Part shown: positions 46,525 to 57,919 of the stretch, one piece after another
How positions within the stretch are numbered: the first letter of the stretch is position 1
Layout of the letters: each line of letters starts with the position of its first letter
NCBI RefSeq assembly: GCF_000321225.1
Contig: NW_004450267.1
Span: 2,921,191-2,985,190, forward strand
Reading direction: 5' to 3'
DNA length: 64,000 nt
From: Odobenus rosmarus divergens
Taxonomy: Eukaryota; Chordata; Mammalia; Carnivora; Odobenidae
Made by a program: the position numbers and the translations under genes
Notes under the pieces: generated by a model
The model's input: only the letters and a program-made list of their open reading frames with translations
The model's database searches: none
What the model was told of the DNA's origin: nothing

Positions 46525-48250
46525 GGACAGAAGAGAACAGGGTACAGGGAGGCTCAGAAAAGAGAGTTCAGCTCTGCCCTGTGTGGGAAGGGGGACAGGG
46601 GAGTGGCAACTCTGAGTGTGGAAGGAAGGGTGGGCACTCATGGGTCCGACAAGACGGCGGGGGGGGGGGGCGGCACGTGTCTTCCAGCAGACGGAAACAT
46701 GTTCAAAAGCACTGAGTCCTGAACAGTGTGGCAGAGTCTTGTCACCAAGAATTATCCCTAGGGCAAGACCACAGGCAGTTAGGAGATGAGCAGGGAGGAG
46801 AAGGGCCAGATAAAGAGGGCCGGATCCCTTAGGTCATCATGTCCCTGGATTTTCCAGGGATTCCTATACTTGATTTCAACATTCATCTTAGACAATTAAA
46901 ATGAAGTAGTCTTACTGTTGCTTGCTGATTGAGAAACTCTAGAAGCATGATGGACTCAAACCCTCTGCAGTAACTCTAAGAGCCCACCCCTAACCCCCAT
47001 GCCTGACTCCACACAATGGCCCATACTTTGGAAAGTATCACTTAGGGGGACTGTACAGTTTCTCATCCAGATTGGTTCACTTTGGAGAGTGAATGGGGTC
47101 ACTATGAATAACCGCACCAGAGGAACAAGGAAGAACTAGGACTACTCTGGGCAGACCAGGATGCATGGTCACACCAGCTAAAGACCTTGGACTGCCATTG
47201 AAGGGTTCTACAGAGTAAATGGTACCATCAGATTCGTGTTACTGGAATTGAGTTACTCTCCCACTCTCACTTTTTCACAGAACCGTGGGAGTAAGAGGAG
47301 AAGTATGGTTCAGATGGTCCCGGGGGCCCTTTCCAGCTTCGGCATTCTATAAATCTGTGTTCAGTAGGCATTTCAACAGTGAGAAGGGTTGGATAAAATG
47401 TAACCTCAAGGAAGTTTTGGGGGTGGCCTGCAATTCAACCTAAACCATGAAGATCCATACCAATATCCTGTGTTTTTAGTTGAAACCCAATGAAAGTGCC
47501 CAAGAAAAACACTCCCAAGGAAACTCTACTCATTCACCCATCCAGGAAGGGAAAGGCAATGCCCATGAAAACATTCCATTGAAATTAAAGCCCTGTGGCC
47601 AACCAGCCTCTCCCACAAGTCCTGGCCCTCCCTTCCTCTTCTTCCTCCTCCTCCTGCCTCCAGTGACCAGCAGGTGAGATGTGATTGGATCTGTAACAGG
47701 ATGTGAGCTTGAAGTGGTTCAGTTAATGCTGTTGGCTCAACTCCCATGACAATCCCCTCCCTCTTAAAAACCCTCTCTCTCTGAAACAAAACAAAACAAA
47801 AAAACATCATGGCTCCTCATCACCCAGAAAATTAAGCACAAACTCTTCAACCTCCATTTCAAGACTCTCTACAGTCTGAAGACAACCCACTTTTTCAGCT
47901 TTGTCTCCCATTGTATTCTTTATGCACACTTTCTTACAATCTAATTGGAATTCTTGCTGAACATACTTTATATTATTCTTTCTGGATGCTAACTCATCTT
48001 CCATCTACTCCCTACTTATCAAATTTCTACCAATAAATTTCATCTCTTCCATGAAGCTTATCTTCCCTCCTCCCTCGCTTCCTGTCTTTCAAGTTATTTA
48101 AACACCTATCCATCCTTCAAGATACTTGTGTACTGTACTTCTAAATGAAGCAATAGTGACTGAGTATCTATCTCTGAATCCTCTTTCATAAGGAGCTGAT
48201 GGCGAGTGTGGTTTAAAGTTTAGACTCTCATCTGTATGTCCCACACGAGG
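46525..48250. other. Intergenic; possible L2-like text at 47815-48200
   Basis: No gene was recognised. The right part ('aagcacaaactcttcaacctccatttcaagactctctacag') may be a decayed L2. Confidence 0.35.
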
Positions 48251-48664
48251 CTAGTTCTGTCCAATTTAGAAATGCAAAGAAACTAGAATAGCCAAAACAC
48301 TTTTGAAAAAGAACAAAATTGGAGACTTACACACGATCGTATTTCAAGATCCATATAAAACTACAGTAATCTTCCCAATATGATATTGGTGTAACAATGG
48401 GCAAATGGATCAGTAGAACAGTACAGAGAATCCACAAGTGGACACCACATGTATATAGTCTATTGATTTTTGACAGAGAGGCAGAAATAAAATTTAGGGA
48501 AGAAAAAGTGATCTATTTAAACAAACTGTGGGAACAATTGGATAAACAATGCAAAAAAAAAAAAAGGAACTTCAACCTATCAATCTATACTTCACATCAT
48601 ATTCAAGAAATAACCCATGATAGATCTTAAACCAAAATATAAAATGTAAAACTACAAAATTTCT

Positions 48665-48852
48665 TTTTTTTTAAGAGTTTTTATTTATTTATTTGAGAGA
48701 GAGAGCACAAGGGTGGGAGGGGGGCAGAGGGAGAGGGAGAAGCAGACTCCCTACTGAGTGCGGACCCCAACATGGAGCTTGATCCCAGAACCCTGAGATC
48801 ATGACCTGAGCCAAAGGCAGATGCTTAACTGACTGAGCCACCCAGGTGCCCC
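48665..48852 (-). mobile_element. Can-SINE in the L1, antisense
   Basis: Complete element with the 18-bp target-site duplication TAAAACTACAAAATTTCT at 48647-48664 and 48853-48870. Confidence 0.95.
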
Positions 48853-49145
48853 TAAAACTACAAAATTTCTCCAAGAAACATAAGAGAAAATCCTTGTGAC
48901 CCAGGATTAGGCCAGTATTTCTTAGATACACCACCAAAAAGCAAGGTGCTTTACAAATATTTAGTGAATTAGATTTTACCAAAATTAAGAGCTCTTTCAA
49001 AAACAATGTTTTGAGAATAAAAAACAAATAAATAAACAAAAACACTTTGGAGAAAAAAAGAAAAAAGAATTTGGAGAAAAGATTTGCAGATCACATATCT
49101 GATAGGAGGATTGTATCCAAATTATATTTAAAAACTTTTAAAACT

Positions 49146-49334
49146 CTGGGTGCCTGGATGGCTCAGTTGGTTGGGCATCTGCCTTCAGCTCAGGTCATGA
49201 TCCTGGAGTCCCAGGATCAGGCTCCCTGCTCAGCGGGGGAGTCTGCTTCTCCCTCTGACCCTCCCCCCGCTTGTGCTCTCTCTCTCTCTCTCAAATAAAT
49301 AAATAAAATCTTTTTTAAAAATTTAAAAATAAAT
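49146..49334 (+). mobile_element. Can-SINE in the L1
   Basis: Head 'gggtgcctggatggctcag', body with an internal deletion after 'gtcccaggatc', and A-rich tail. Target-site duplication AAAAACTTTTAAAA at about 49130-49143 and 49335-49348. Confidence 0.92.
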
Positions 49335-49395
49335 AAAAACTTTTAAAATTCAATAATAGGAAAAACAAACCAATTACCAACAGGCAAAAGATTTA

Positions 49396-49768
49396 TTTTT
49401 TTATTTCTTTTTTTTTATTTTTATTTTTTTAAGATTTTTTTTATTTATTTATTTGAGAGAGAGAGAGTGAGAAACAGCATGAGAGGGGAGAGGGTCAGAG
49501 GGAGAAGCAGACTCCCCGCTGAGCAGGGAGCCCGATGTGGGACTCGATCCCGGGACTCCAGGATCATNNNNNNNNNNNNNNNNNNNNNNNNNNNNNNNNN
49601 NNNNNNNNNNNNNNNNNGAGAGGGAACACAAGCAGGGGGAGTGGGAGAGGGAGAAGCAGGCTTCCCGCTGAGCAGGGAGCCCGACACGGGGCACGATCCC
49701 AGGACCCTGGGATCATGACCTGAGCTGAAGGCAGACGCTTAACGACTGAGCCACCCAGGTGCCCCATG
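49396..49768 (-). mobile_element. Two antisense Can-SINE parts separated by an assembly gap
   Basis: Left of the gap is a tail-plus-body copy lacking its head; right of it is a body-plus-head copy lacking its tail. One target-site duplication, GGCAAAAGATTTA, at 49383-49395 and 49769-49781 brackets the whole composite. This fits a nested insertion, a tandem copy, or an assembly error. Confidence 0.85.
49568..49617. other. Assembly gap, 50 N
   Basis: Exactly 50 consecutive N; a round number suggests a gap of unknown true length. Confidence 0.99.
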
Positions 49769-50654
49769 GGCAAAAGATTTAAACAGATGATTTGTCCCAG
49801 AAGAATATAGATGGCAAGCAACCCATGAAAAGATATATATCATCTGTCATTAGGGAAACAAAAATTAAAATCACACTGAGATACCATGTCCCCATGACAC
49901 ACCCACTAAAATTAGTCTAAAACAAAACCAAAAAACCTAACTATATCGAGTGCTGGCAAGGATGTGGAGCAACCAGAACTCTCACACTCCACTGGTGAGA
50001 ATGTAAAATGGTAAAAACATTTTAGAAAACAGTTTCTTAAACATATGCTTAACATATGACCCAGTCATTCCACTCCCAGGTATTTACCCAAAAGAAATAA
50101 AAGCATATGTCCATACAAAGACTTATACCTGAGTGTTCAAGGCAGCTTTCTTTGTAAGAGCCAAAAGCTGGAAACAGTAGAAAGGTCTATCAATAAGTGA
50201 ATGGATAAACAAATTGTAGTATTTCTAACCAATAGATTCCTACTCAGCAATAAAATGGAATAAGTTATTGATATATACAGCAACAAGCGTACATCTCAAA
50301 ATAATCATGGTGAGTGAAAGAAGCCAGAAAAAAAAAAAGGAGTAATTCCTTTATGATTCCATTTATGTGACATTCTACAAAATGCAAACTAATCTACAGG
50401 GACATAAAGCAAATCATCTAGCTGCCTAGAGATGGGGGAGAGGGGCAGATAGGGCACCAAGGGCTGAGCAGAATTGCAAAGGGAGACGGGAAAACTTTTG
50501 TGGGTGATGGATATATTCACTATCTGATTCTGGTGATGGTTTCATGGGTGCATGCATATATCAAAACATCAAATTCTACACTTTAAATACATGCAGTTGG
50601 TTTTATGGCAAGCATACCTCCAGAAAGCTTAATTTTTAAAAAAAATAGACATTG

Positions 50655-51365
50655 TCGTTTCGGAACTTAGAATCACGGTCTCACTGAAAAGACAGCACTC
50701 GAAGAAAAGCAGGGTTTCAATTTGTCTATCTTGCTTTAATATTGTCGAGACCAGCCTTCTCCACAATCACTCAACACCTGGCCTACCATACTGCCCACGC
50801 ACTGCTGTCCCCACACCTGCTGTTTGAGCTTCTGGGTGAGACGAGGGGTAAAGATCTGAGTCTGACTTCTTGACTCATACCAATTGCTTCTGAACCACAA
50901 GGGCCCTCTAGGACAGGACTGAGGGGCCTTCAAACTGAAAAAGGCCTTGGAGGTTTTCCGGTCCCCCTTCCATCCAATGCAGGAATCTCCCCTACTTTGA
51001 AGTAACCACCATCTAGTCTCTGACAATGTCTCCTGGGATTGGAAACTCCCACTGTTGACTGCTTACAAAGCAACTAGCCACAGTCCCAGGGGAAGGAACT
51101 GGAGTAGGACAAGACGGAGTGAAAGAGCTGTCCTTGAAACCAGCCAGGACCCATATCTTCTTTCAACATGGTTCCTTAGGAATCTTACATTTAGGAAGAA
51201 ATCAAATCAATGTTTTCAAGAGACAAATACATTTTCTTTGGCCCATGATGGAAGAAGGATGGGAGGAAGGAGAGACAGGCAGATTTGTTATAAAAAAAAA
51301 AAAAAAACCTGAGTTACCAACAAATTCTTAAAAAAAAAAAAAAAACAATTTGCATTTCTGACCCA
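50655..51365. other. Intergenic, nothing firm
   Basis: No gene was recognised. Poly-A tracts lie at 51291-51306 and 51330-51345. Confidence 0.35.
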
Positions 51366-51378
51366 GTGGGCTATTTCT

Positions 51379-51495
51379 TTTCTTTTTATGATTTTATTTT
51401 TAAGTAATCTCTACACCCAATGTGGGGCTTGAACTCACGACCCCGAGATCAATAGTCGTACACTCTATTGACTGAACCAAACAGGTGCCCCTCCA
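51379..51495 (-). mobile_element. Older, short Can-SINE subtype, antisense
   Basis: 'gattttatttttaagtaatctctacacccaatgtggggcttgaactcacgac' followed by 'gactgaaccaaacaggtgccc' shows the tRNA-like head without the long CT-rich body. Target-site duplication TGGGCTATTTCT at 51367-51378 and 51496-51507. Confidence 0.9.
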
Positions 51496-51509
51496 TGGGC
51501 TATTTCTGT

Positions 51510-53260
51510 TTGGTTGGAGTGGTTTTTATGTCAGTTAGCTCTAACTTTGGGCCCATCTCTTAGTTTTTCATCACCTTGGCTTTCCCAATTTTGTGCATTT
51601 AGAATCAAGATCCTGGACCTTCCTTCCTCCTGATCAGCATCAAGGCTCATAAGAACTTTGGGTTCTGGGGACAGAAAAAAGCCCTGTGTAGAAAGACCAG
51701 GACTACATCATTTCTATTTCTCCTTGACACCTTTTCATGCTTGGTGATTTCGGCTACTTCTCTGAAGGGAATAATCTCTTAAGCTCTCCATCTAATCTGT
51801 TCTCAGACAGGAGTTTAAACTCTCCCCCATTCGAAGTTTATCAGACAGATCTACAGAGACTTTTCCGGGAGGATGTTTACAAAGGACTTTTAGTGTTGCC
51901 AAGAAAAGAAAGAAGGGGAAAGATAGGGTTTCTGAAGGGCAGTTTCAGAGGCAGTGAGATTTAAACATAAAAGAACCCTTCTTTCCCTTACTAGCAGGTT
52001 GTCCAAAGGCCGGGGGTGGGCAAAATGGTTTGCACCAGGGGCAAATGGCCTCCCTGTTGGAGAGTGTCCCTTGTAATCACAGGAGCCAGTGGAGTTTGCT
52101 CGTAGGACAGAGTCTTGCTCTCTCCTATTGCAGAGCTGGAATCATTCCAGAGATGAAAACCTATAGTTCTATTTGCCCCAGCCCCTCTACTTCCTTTACG
52201 ATCACTTCATTTCTCTGGGAGGTCTTCTTAAACGGTGATATCTTGCTTAGTAACAGTGTCATATCTACATGACTGTGTAGCACTAGCCATGTAAGGATAA
52301 ATTCATCTCCTTTGGGAAGAGGGGAATTCGAGAGCATGCTAAGTGCCATATTCAATAAATCATGTGACACAGACGCAGAGCTTTTTGAGTATGGTGACAC
52401 AGACACAGAGCTTTTTGAGTATGTCTTCAGTAAATCAGAATTACTTAGAAATTGTGTACCTGGTTCAGGTATTTACAACTCTGAAAGTTTCCACCATAGA
52501 AATCTAAATGCATTTGGCTTATTAAGTTTAGATTCCTATGTGAGAAAATTTCCCCCATATTCACACACTAATACATAGTTAGGTCTGTTGAGCAACTTTC
52601 TTTAATGTGTCACGTGAGAAGCTCTGTTATTATTATTTCTAGAAAAACAAACACTTCTACAGCCAGCCTTGGGAAACAGTTCTTCTCTCTGATAAGAAGG
52701 ACTTCATTTTATCCCAGTAAAAAATACATCTTCATCATCATAATCAAGCAGAAAAGAAATGATTCCCTGTGAGCTGCATGGCAAGTTGTATAATTGGAGT
52801 TCATTTTAATTAACCCTCTCCATTTTTGAATTGTTAATCTCCATTTCTTTCATTTTAGTCAGGACTAAAACTAAATGGATTTCAACAGGGCATTTCCCCC
52901 GCCCCTTTCAATGAACGACTACATTTCGGTGTCTTCTAGAGGAGAAAATGAATTTATCCCATTTGTCATAAAGCTGAAGCCTTCAATTGTAGGAAAAAAG
53001 ATCTTGTTTTTCATGGCAACGTCCTTGTGCCGCGAAAAAGAAAGTCTAAGAGAGAGCTTCTAGACAGCATCTACTGCAAAAGGAGCCTGGGGAGCCTATG
53101 GGTCAGGACAGAGGGGAGGAGGCCTGGCATTCCTCAGGAAATTTCCACACAGACTCCATAAATAGGGAAATCGGAAGCTCTAGCCTTCAAGTCACGTAAC
53201 ATATCAACGCGAAGAAAAGTTGGGAACCAAATTTTATTTTTCCTGGCGCTGCTTTCAGCA
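51510..53260. other. Intergenic, nothing recognised
   Basis: No gene or interspersed repeat was recognised, apart from the 30-bp duplication listed separately. Confidence 0.4.
52364..52423 (+). repeat. 30-bp tandem duplication, two copies
   Basis: 52364-52393 and 52394-52423 match at 29 of 30 positions, differing only at unit position 12 (G to A). Confidence 0.95.
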
Positions 53261-53268
53261 CACACAGA

Positions 53269-53290
53269 CACACACACACACACACACACA
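53269..53290 (+). repeat. (CA)n microsatellite
   Basis: About 11 CA units preceded by interrupted CACACAGA. Confidence 0.93.
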
Positions 53291-53585
53291 TAATTTTTTT
53301 TACAGTCTTTATTTTTTGAGCAGTTTTAGGCTCACAGTATTTTTTTTTTAAAGAAGAAAAACCATGAGTCTCCACGTATTGCCTAGAAAGACCTCCAAGA
53401 ACAAAGAGTAGCAGTGAGATTATTGAGAATTAAGCAAAATCCTAGAACAGGCTTCATTTGCCCTCGTTACTTCCACCCACCACTGGGTGGTGGTGTGATT
53501 GAAACCTTCTTCCCAGGTACCCTGGCCTCCGATCTCCCACATTCTCCCCAGGTCACCGGTGTCACTGGCTGGGAAGTGTGCATGA

Positions 53586-53613
53586 GTGTGTGTGTGTGTG
53601 TGTGTGTGTGTGT
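53586..53613 (+). repeat. (TG)n microsatellite
   Basis: About 14 uninterrupted GT units. Confidence 0.95.
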
Positions 53614-53978
53614 CTTTTGAATCAATAGGATGCTGTCCTGATTGAATGTGATCTGCAGCCATCAGGACGGAGGGGATTGTTCTGCCCTTTTCAATCAACA
53701 GCTTTCCATCTAGAGGACACAGAGGTGGCTTAGAAAGAGGTCACCACAGGGCATGCGGCCTGCACTACAGTCCTGAGTTTGTTTTATGACACCAGAAGAC
53801 ATGCATAGTCAGCCCAAGGGAATGAAATGAAAGTGTCTCAATTAAATTTTAATCATACACATAGGTCCCCTCCACTGTCGCACAGAAAATCAAAACACTT
53901 GCTGTCGCCTGGCGTAAAGAATCAACCCTTCTGAGCTATAAGTTTTGTAAGATTTTTGCCTATCAGTGTGCTACTTTT

Positions 53979-54089
53979 TTTTTTAAGATTTTATTTTTAA
54001 GTAATCTCACCTCCAACGTGGGGCTTGAACTCGTGACCCGGAGATCAAGAGTCGTGTGCTCTACTGACTGAGCCAGCCAGGTGCACAAA
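53979..54089 (-). mobile_element. Older, short Can-SINE subtype, antisense
   Basis: It has the same short structure as the copy at 51379. The target-site duplication TGTGCTACTTTT lies at 53967-53978 and 54090-54101. Confidence 0.92.
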
Positions 54090-54109
54090 TGTGCTACTTT
54101 TATTAAATA

Positions 54110-54340
54110 ATTCAGTTTCCCATTTTTCATTAATCAAAGCTACTAATGCTAACAGCTAACTTTAATCGAGGGCTTACCAGGGACCAAGCCCAACAACTCT
54201 GTGAAGCGGCTATTATTACTGTCTTTATTTTACAGACAAGAAGACAGAGGTTCAGAGACATTGGGTAGCTCCATCAAAGTCATTCTGCGAGGAAGTGGAT
54301 GAACATGGGCTTGACCCCAGATCTGTCTGCTGTCAAATCT
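54110..54340 (-). repeat. MIR, antisense
   Basis: 'cgaggg...cttaccagggaccaagccc', 'tattattactgtctttattttacagacaagaagacagagg' and 'gggcttgaccccagatctgtctg' follow reversed MIR order. Confidence 0.7.
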
Positions 54341-54344
54341 CAGG

Positions 54345-56685
54345 TGATTCATCACATTTCCATTTGGCCAGCAGAGCTCCCGGTTTGCAGGAGGTAGTCC
54401 CTGGTATAACCACATAGCCAAAAGCAAAAAGAACCGGGGCGGGGAGGGTGTCTCGGTGAGACTACAACCCATATCCGAGCAAATGCAGAATTCCCATTAA
54501 GCTCGTTGAAATATTGAAAATTATTCACAGACCTCCTCTCATCTTCCACATCAGTAACACCTGTAACTATCTCTACAAGTCTATGGGCTCAGAGATAGAG
54601 AATCACTTGCTAAGTCCCACCCCCTCATCGAAGAGACAGTTTGATTGTCAGTGGGGCCATGAGGTGGATATATGTACAAGGCTTCCAGCCCCCCTCCGCT
54701 GAGGGAGACCCCTGGGAAGGGAGAAATAGTACATGGGCTTAAACAAGATATTCTCCTTCTTTTCCTTCGCAAATTGGCTTTCCTGGGATTCTATCCCTCA
54801 CTGCCTGAGAAGCAAAGTCTTCAGGCTTGACCAACAAATAGCACAAAATTCTATTTTTTCTTAAATAATTCCTTCGGTTGTATGATATTACCAGCATGGG
54901 ACCTAGTGTCTCTAAGATTCTGGAGATACCACATGTTGACTGCTTCTGGCCATTTTGAAACAATCTGGGATCTAAACCTACAGGCCAAGGATACAAAGCA
55001 AGAGCCGGGCCATCAATCATGAGCCGATGGCCTGAAGGGTGCTTTCTCCCACTTCAGAGGTGGGAGGGGGGCCGGGGCAGAAGAATGTGAACATTTAAAT
55101 AGATCTTACTGGAACTTAAAAAATGAATTAAAATGTATCAAAAGATCTTTGAGACAAGCCAAGTCAATGTTGAAAATAATATTTGAGGAGCACCATGAAC
55201 CCAGCTTCTCTTTCAGATGAACCGGCCGAGGAGCTGACGTTTCTGTTGACTGTTAGCTGCTGGGGGCCTGTCCCCAGCCGAGTCAACCCTGTGTCCCCAC
55301 AGCGCCTAATATACAACTTGGCACCCTGGAGTATTATGGAAATATTGGCTTTATTACTAAAAATAAAGTCCAAAAGCTCTAGGGTTGGCCCTGGAAAGAG
55401 ACCGGCTAGGGGCAGGATGGGGGCTTGGGGAAGGCAGCTCCAGGGACCTTCCAGCCCTATCTAGGATTCGCCTTCTCCCTGGAGGCTTCTGAAGACCACC
55501 ACGAAGCCTCCCTCCATGGTGGTCCCCGGGGGAGGGCTGCATTTCCCCTCACACATCTTTCCAGGTAATCTGGAGCCTGCTGAAGGGGGCTAGAGCATTA
55601 AAAAAGGACTCTGCCAAGGGACTAGGAAACCCCAGGAGGGAGGTAATGGAGAGATCCAGGGAGATTCGAGAGCCGAGCTTTAAAACCGGGCTTTACACAT
55701 GAGCAGCTTGTGGTTCACCGTGGGCCCCTTGCCCAGCCTCTGTCTGGCAGAGTATAGATTTCACCACGTCCCACAGGAAGGCTGCCTGAGGCCTCCAGAA
55801 TTCTCCGTGTCCACTGCCCAAAGGCATTCCACGCAGTGACTCAGAAATTCTACAAGTTAAGTTAAATCTATATTTTTATGATATCGTTAGGAATATTCTT
55901 AAAGCAAAACAAGAAATCCTATGCATGCTATTGCAGGAATGATACTACTTCGCCACATCGCTGACCGCTCAAAGAAAGGGAATTCATTTTAGGGTTGACC
56001 TCAGAACAAAACGTTTGCTCTCTCTGTATACTTGAGGAGTGTCCCCCGACGGCAGGGCCACCCTCAGAAAGAAGTTCCTATTTGCAACCAGGAAATGGCG
56101 TAACAAAATAAATCACAGCCATTGAGCAGATGCAGAGGCGGGGAGGACGGCCACTGTTACCCGTCTTCTCTGATCTCAGAATTTTGTGTTTGTCACTCTT
56201 GTGGAGTTTACGATAAATGTCATAAATGTGAACCTACAAAATAAATGTATGCCCACTAGGTCCTGCTTTCTTTGTTTTACATATGATGTTCCACATTAAA
56301 TTTCACTTTGTAAAAGGACTTCTGCGTCTCTGAAAGCTTGGAAGCCCCTCCCTAGACCATTAAAGGGAGGTTGAGCCTTCTTGCCAGGCCAGCTGCCCAG
56401 GACCGTCAGGACCCCAAGACCCACCCACCCACAGACGTGTCCTTATTCTTGCGGGACCAAATAGGAAAACCAGGTCTCCAGGCGATTCACCCAGGAAGCT
56501 CTTGAGCTGACGTTGTCGGGAGGAAGCTTTGCCCACTCCCCACCTCTCTGCCTTACAGTGGCTTTGCTGGGTTTGAGGACCCACGTTTCCCTGACGCGGT
56601 GGGTACGTCCACTATCCCCTGGTATAAACTGAGGGAGGGGCAGTCATCAGAAACGCTGGGAGGGAGAACTTTCTCACACACGACA
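54345..56685. other. Intergenic unique sequence
   Basis: No gene or confident repeat was recognised. Confidence 0.4.
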
Positions 56686-56689
56686 GCCC

Positions 56690-56850
56690 AGTGACTGCTG
56701 AGATTATTGTACAGCAGCCTTGTGTGTCAGCGCCAGACCTAGACGCACCCCACATTTACATATAAGGAAACTGAGGCCCAGGGAGGGAAGTGACTTACCC
56801 GAGGTCACACCACACGTGCTCCCTTGGCTCTGTGTCCCCTCCTCCCTCCC
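56690..56850 (-). repeat. MIR, antisense
   Basis: 'acatataaggaaactgaggcccagggagggaagtgacttacccgaggtcacacc' is the reversed MIR core. Confidence 0.7.
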
Positions 56851-56879
56851 TGACGGTCCACCTCCTCACTTGCATTGAT

Positions 56880-57260
56880 GATCCGCTCTGAGGTGAGAGG
56901 GTTAACCTTCATTGTGAAAAGATATTAGTAGTGATTTATATTCCTAAGTGTGGCTAATGGCAGAAATAAAATGATAATGAGAAAGCAACACATGCTTTCC
57001 AAGTGATTGTTCGCCAAAGCGAACATTAAGACTGATTTGATCACACCCATTAGAGATCGCCGCTGAACATTACAGGGGTGTTTCTGCTGAATTTGTCTGA
57101 TGGATGTGGCAGGGTCAGCTGCTAGGGATAAAGAACCATCCCTGAAATGTCCAACTAGACAAAATTTCACCAATTATAGGTACAAGAGTATTTGAAGTGC
57201 TACATGTAAATCAAACTATTTCTAAAATGAAGCAGTTATTTTTCAAAATTCATTTGTATA
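56880..57260. other. AT-rich unique block, possible conserved element
   Basis: No gene or repeat. It contains homeodomain-like TAAT/ATTA cores and the CpG-containing inverted repeat GTTCGC-CAAA-GCGAAC at 57009-57024. Conservation cannot be tested from one sequence. Confidence 0.35.
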
Positions 57261-57369
57261 ATACAAGCAGTTTTACCTTTATTGGCCTTTCTCGTAAGTA
57301 AAAAGATATTTGGGGAGGGTAGATTTTATTTATTGTTTCAGATATTGGGTTTCACAAAGTGAGAGACAC

Positions 57370-57560
57370 CTATATGGAGAGCTTTAAGTCTGGAAGTTAC
57401 CTTAGAGACTCTATGGTTCAACCCCTTCATCTTCCAAATGAGGCAGCTGTGGTCCAGAAAGGGGAAGTGACTGTCCCAAGGTCACACAGCCATCACCATC
57501 AGAGCTAGAACTATGCAAATGTCTCCGGATCCCGGTCAAGGCATTATTTGATTAAAAGCC
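57370..57560 (-). repeat. MIR, antisense
   Basis: 'ccaaatgaggcagctgtggtccagaaaggggaagtgactgtcccaaggtcacacagcc' is reversed MIR. Confidence 0.7.
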
Positions 57561-57734
57561 AGCAGAACTCCCTGCCCTGTGCGTTGCAGGAACAAGATTA
57601 CAGTAATGAAAATACAAAAGAACACAGTCTACTTCCTTTATAAGCCTTTTATTTTGCTTTTAAAAATATAATATTGTTACTCAATTTCAAAAAAAAATCT
57701 TTAAATGGCATACAATAAGACACTTGCAATCAAG

Positions 57735-57850
57735 AAAGAAAGAAAAGAAAGAAAGAAGGAAGGAAGGAAGGAAGGGGGAACGGGGGGGGCCGTGGGAGGA
57801 AGGAAGGAGGGGGAAGAGAGGAGGGAGGGAGGACAAAAGGAAAGAAGGAA
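57735..57850 (+). repeat. Purine-rich low-complexity tract
   Basis: Imperfect GAAA, AAGG and GGGA repeats on the + strand, with a G-rich interruption at 57783-57789. Confidence 0.9.
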
Positions 57851-57894
57851 CAAAGGGGGGCAAGCAGAAATAATTCACGCATGATGCACGTAAG

Positions 57895-57912
57895 TGCGCG
57901 CGCGCGTGCGCG
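57895..57912 (+). repeat. Alternating (GC)n/(GT) tract
   Basis: Alternating purine-pyrimidine GTGCGCGCGCGCGTGCGCGT, a potential Z-DNA sequence. Confidence 0.85.
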
Positions 57913-57919
57913 TGGTCTG

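Larger units (their letters stand above)
48255..50650 (+). mobile_element. Old L1 LINE, 3' part, broken up by several Can-SINEs
   Basis: The end of ORF2 and 3' UTR blocks are recognisable but full of stops: 'actacagtaatcttcccaatatgatattgg' near 48361, 'gatgtggagcaaccagaactctcacactcc' near 49960, 'tgacccagtcattccactcccaggtatttaccca' near 50057 and an end at about 50640. Can-SINEs at 48665, 49146 and 49396 split it. It is a dead copy with no coding capacity. Confidence 0.88.
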
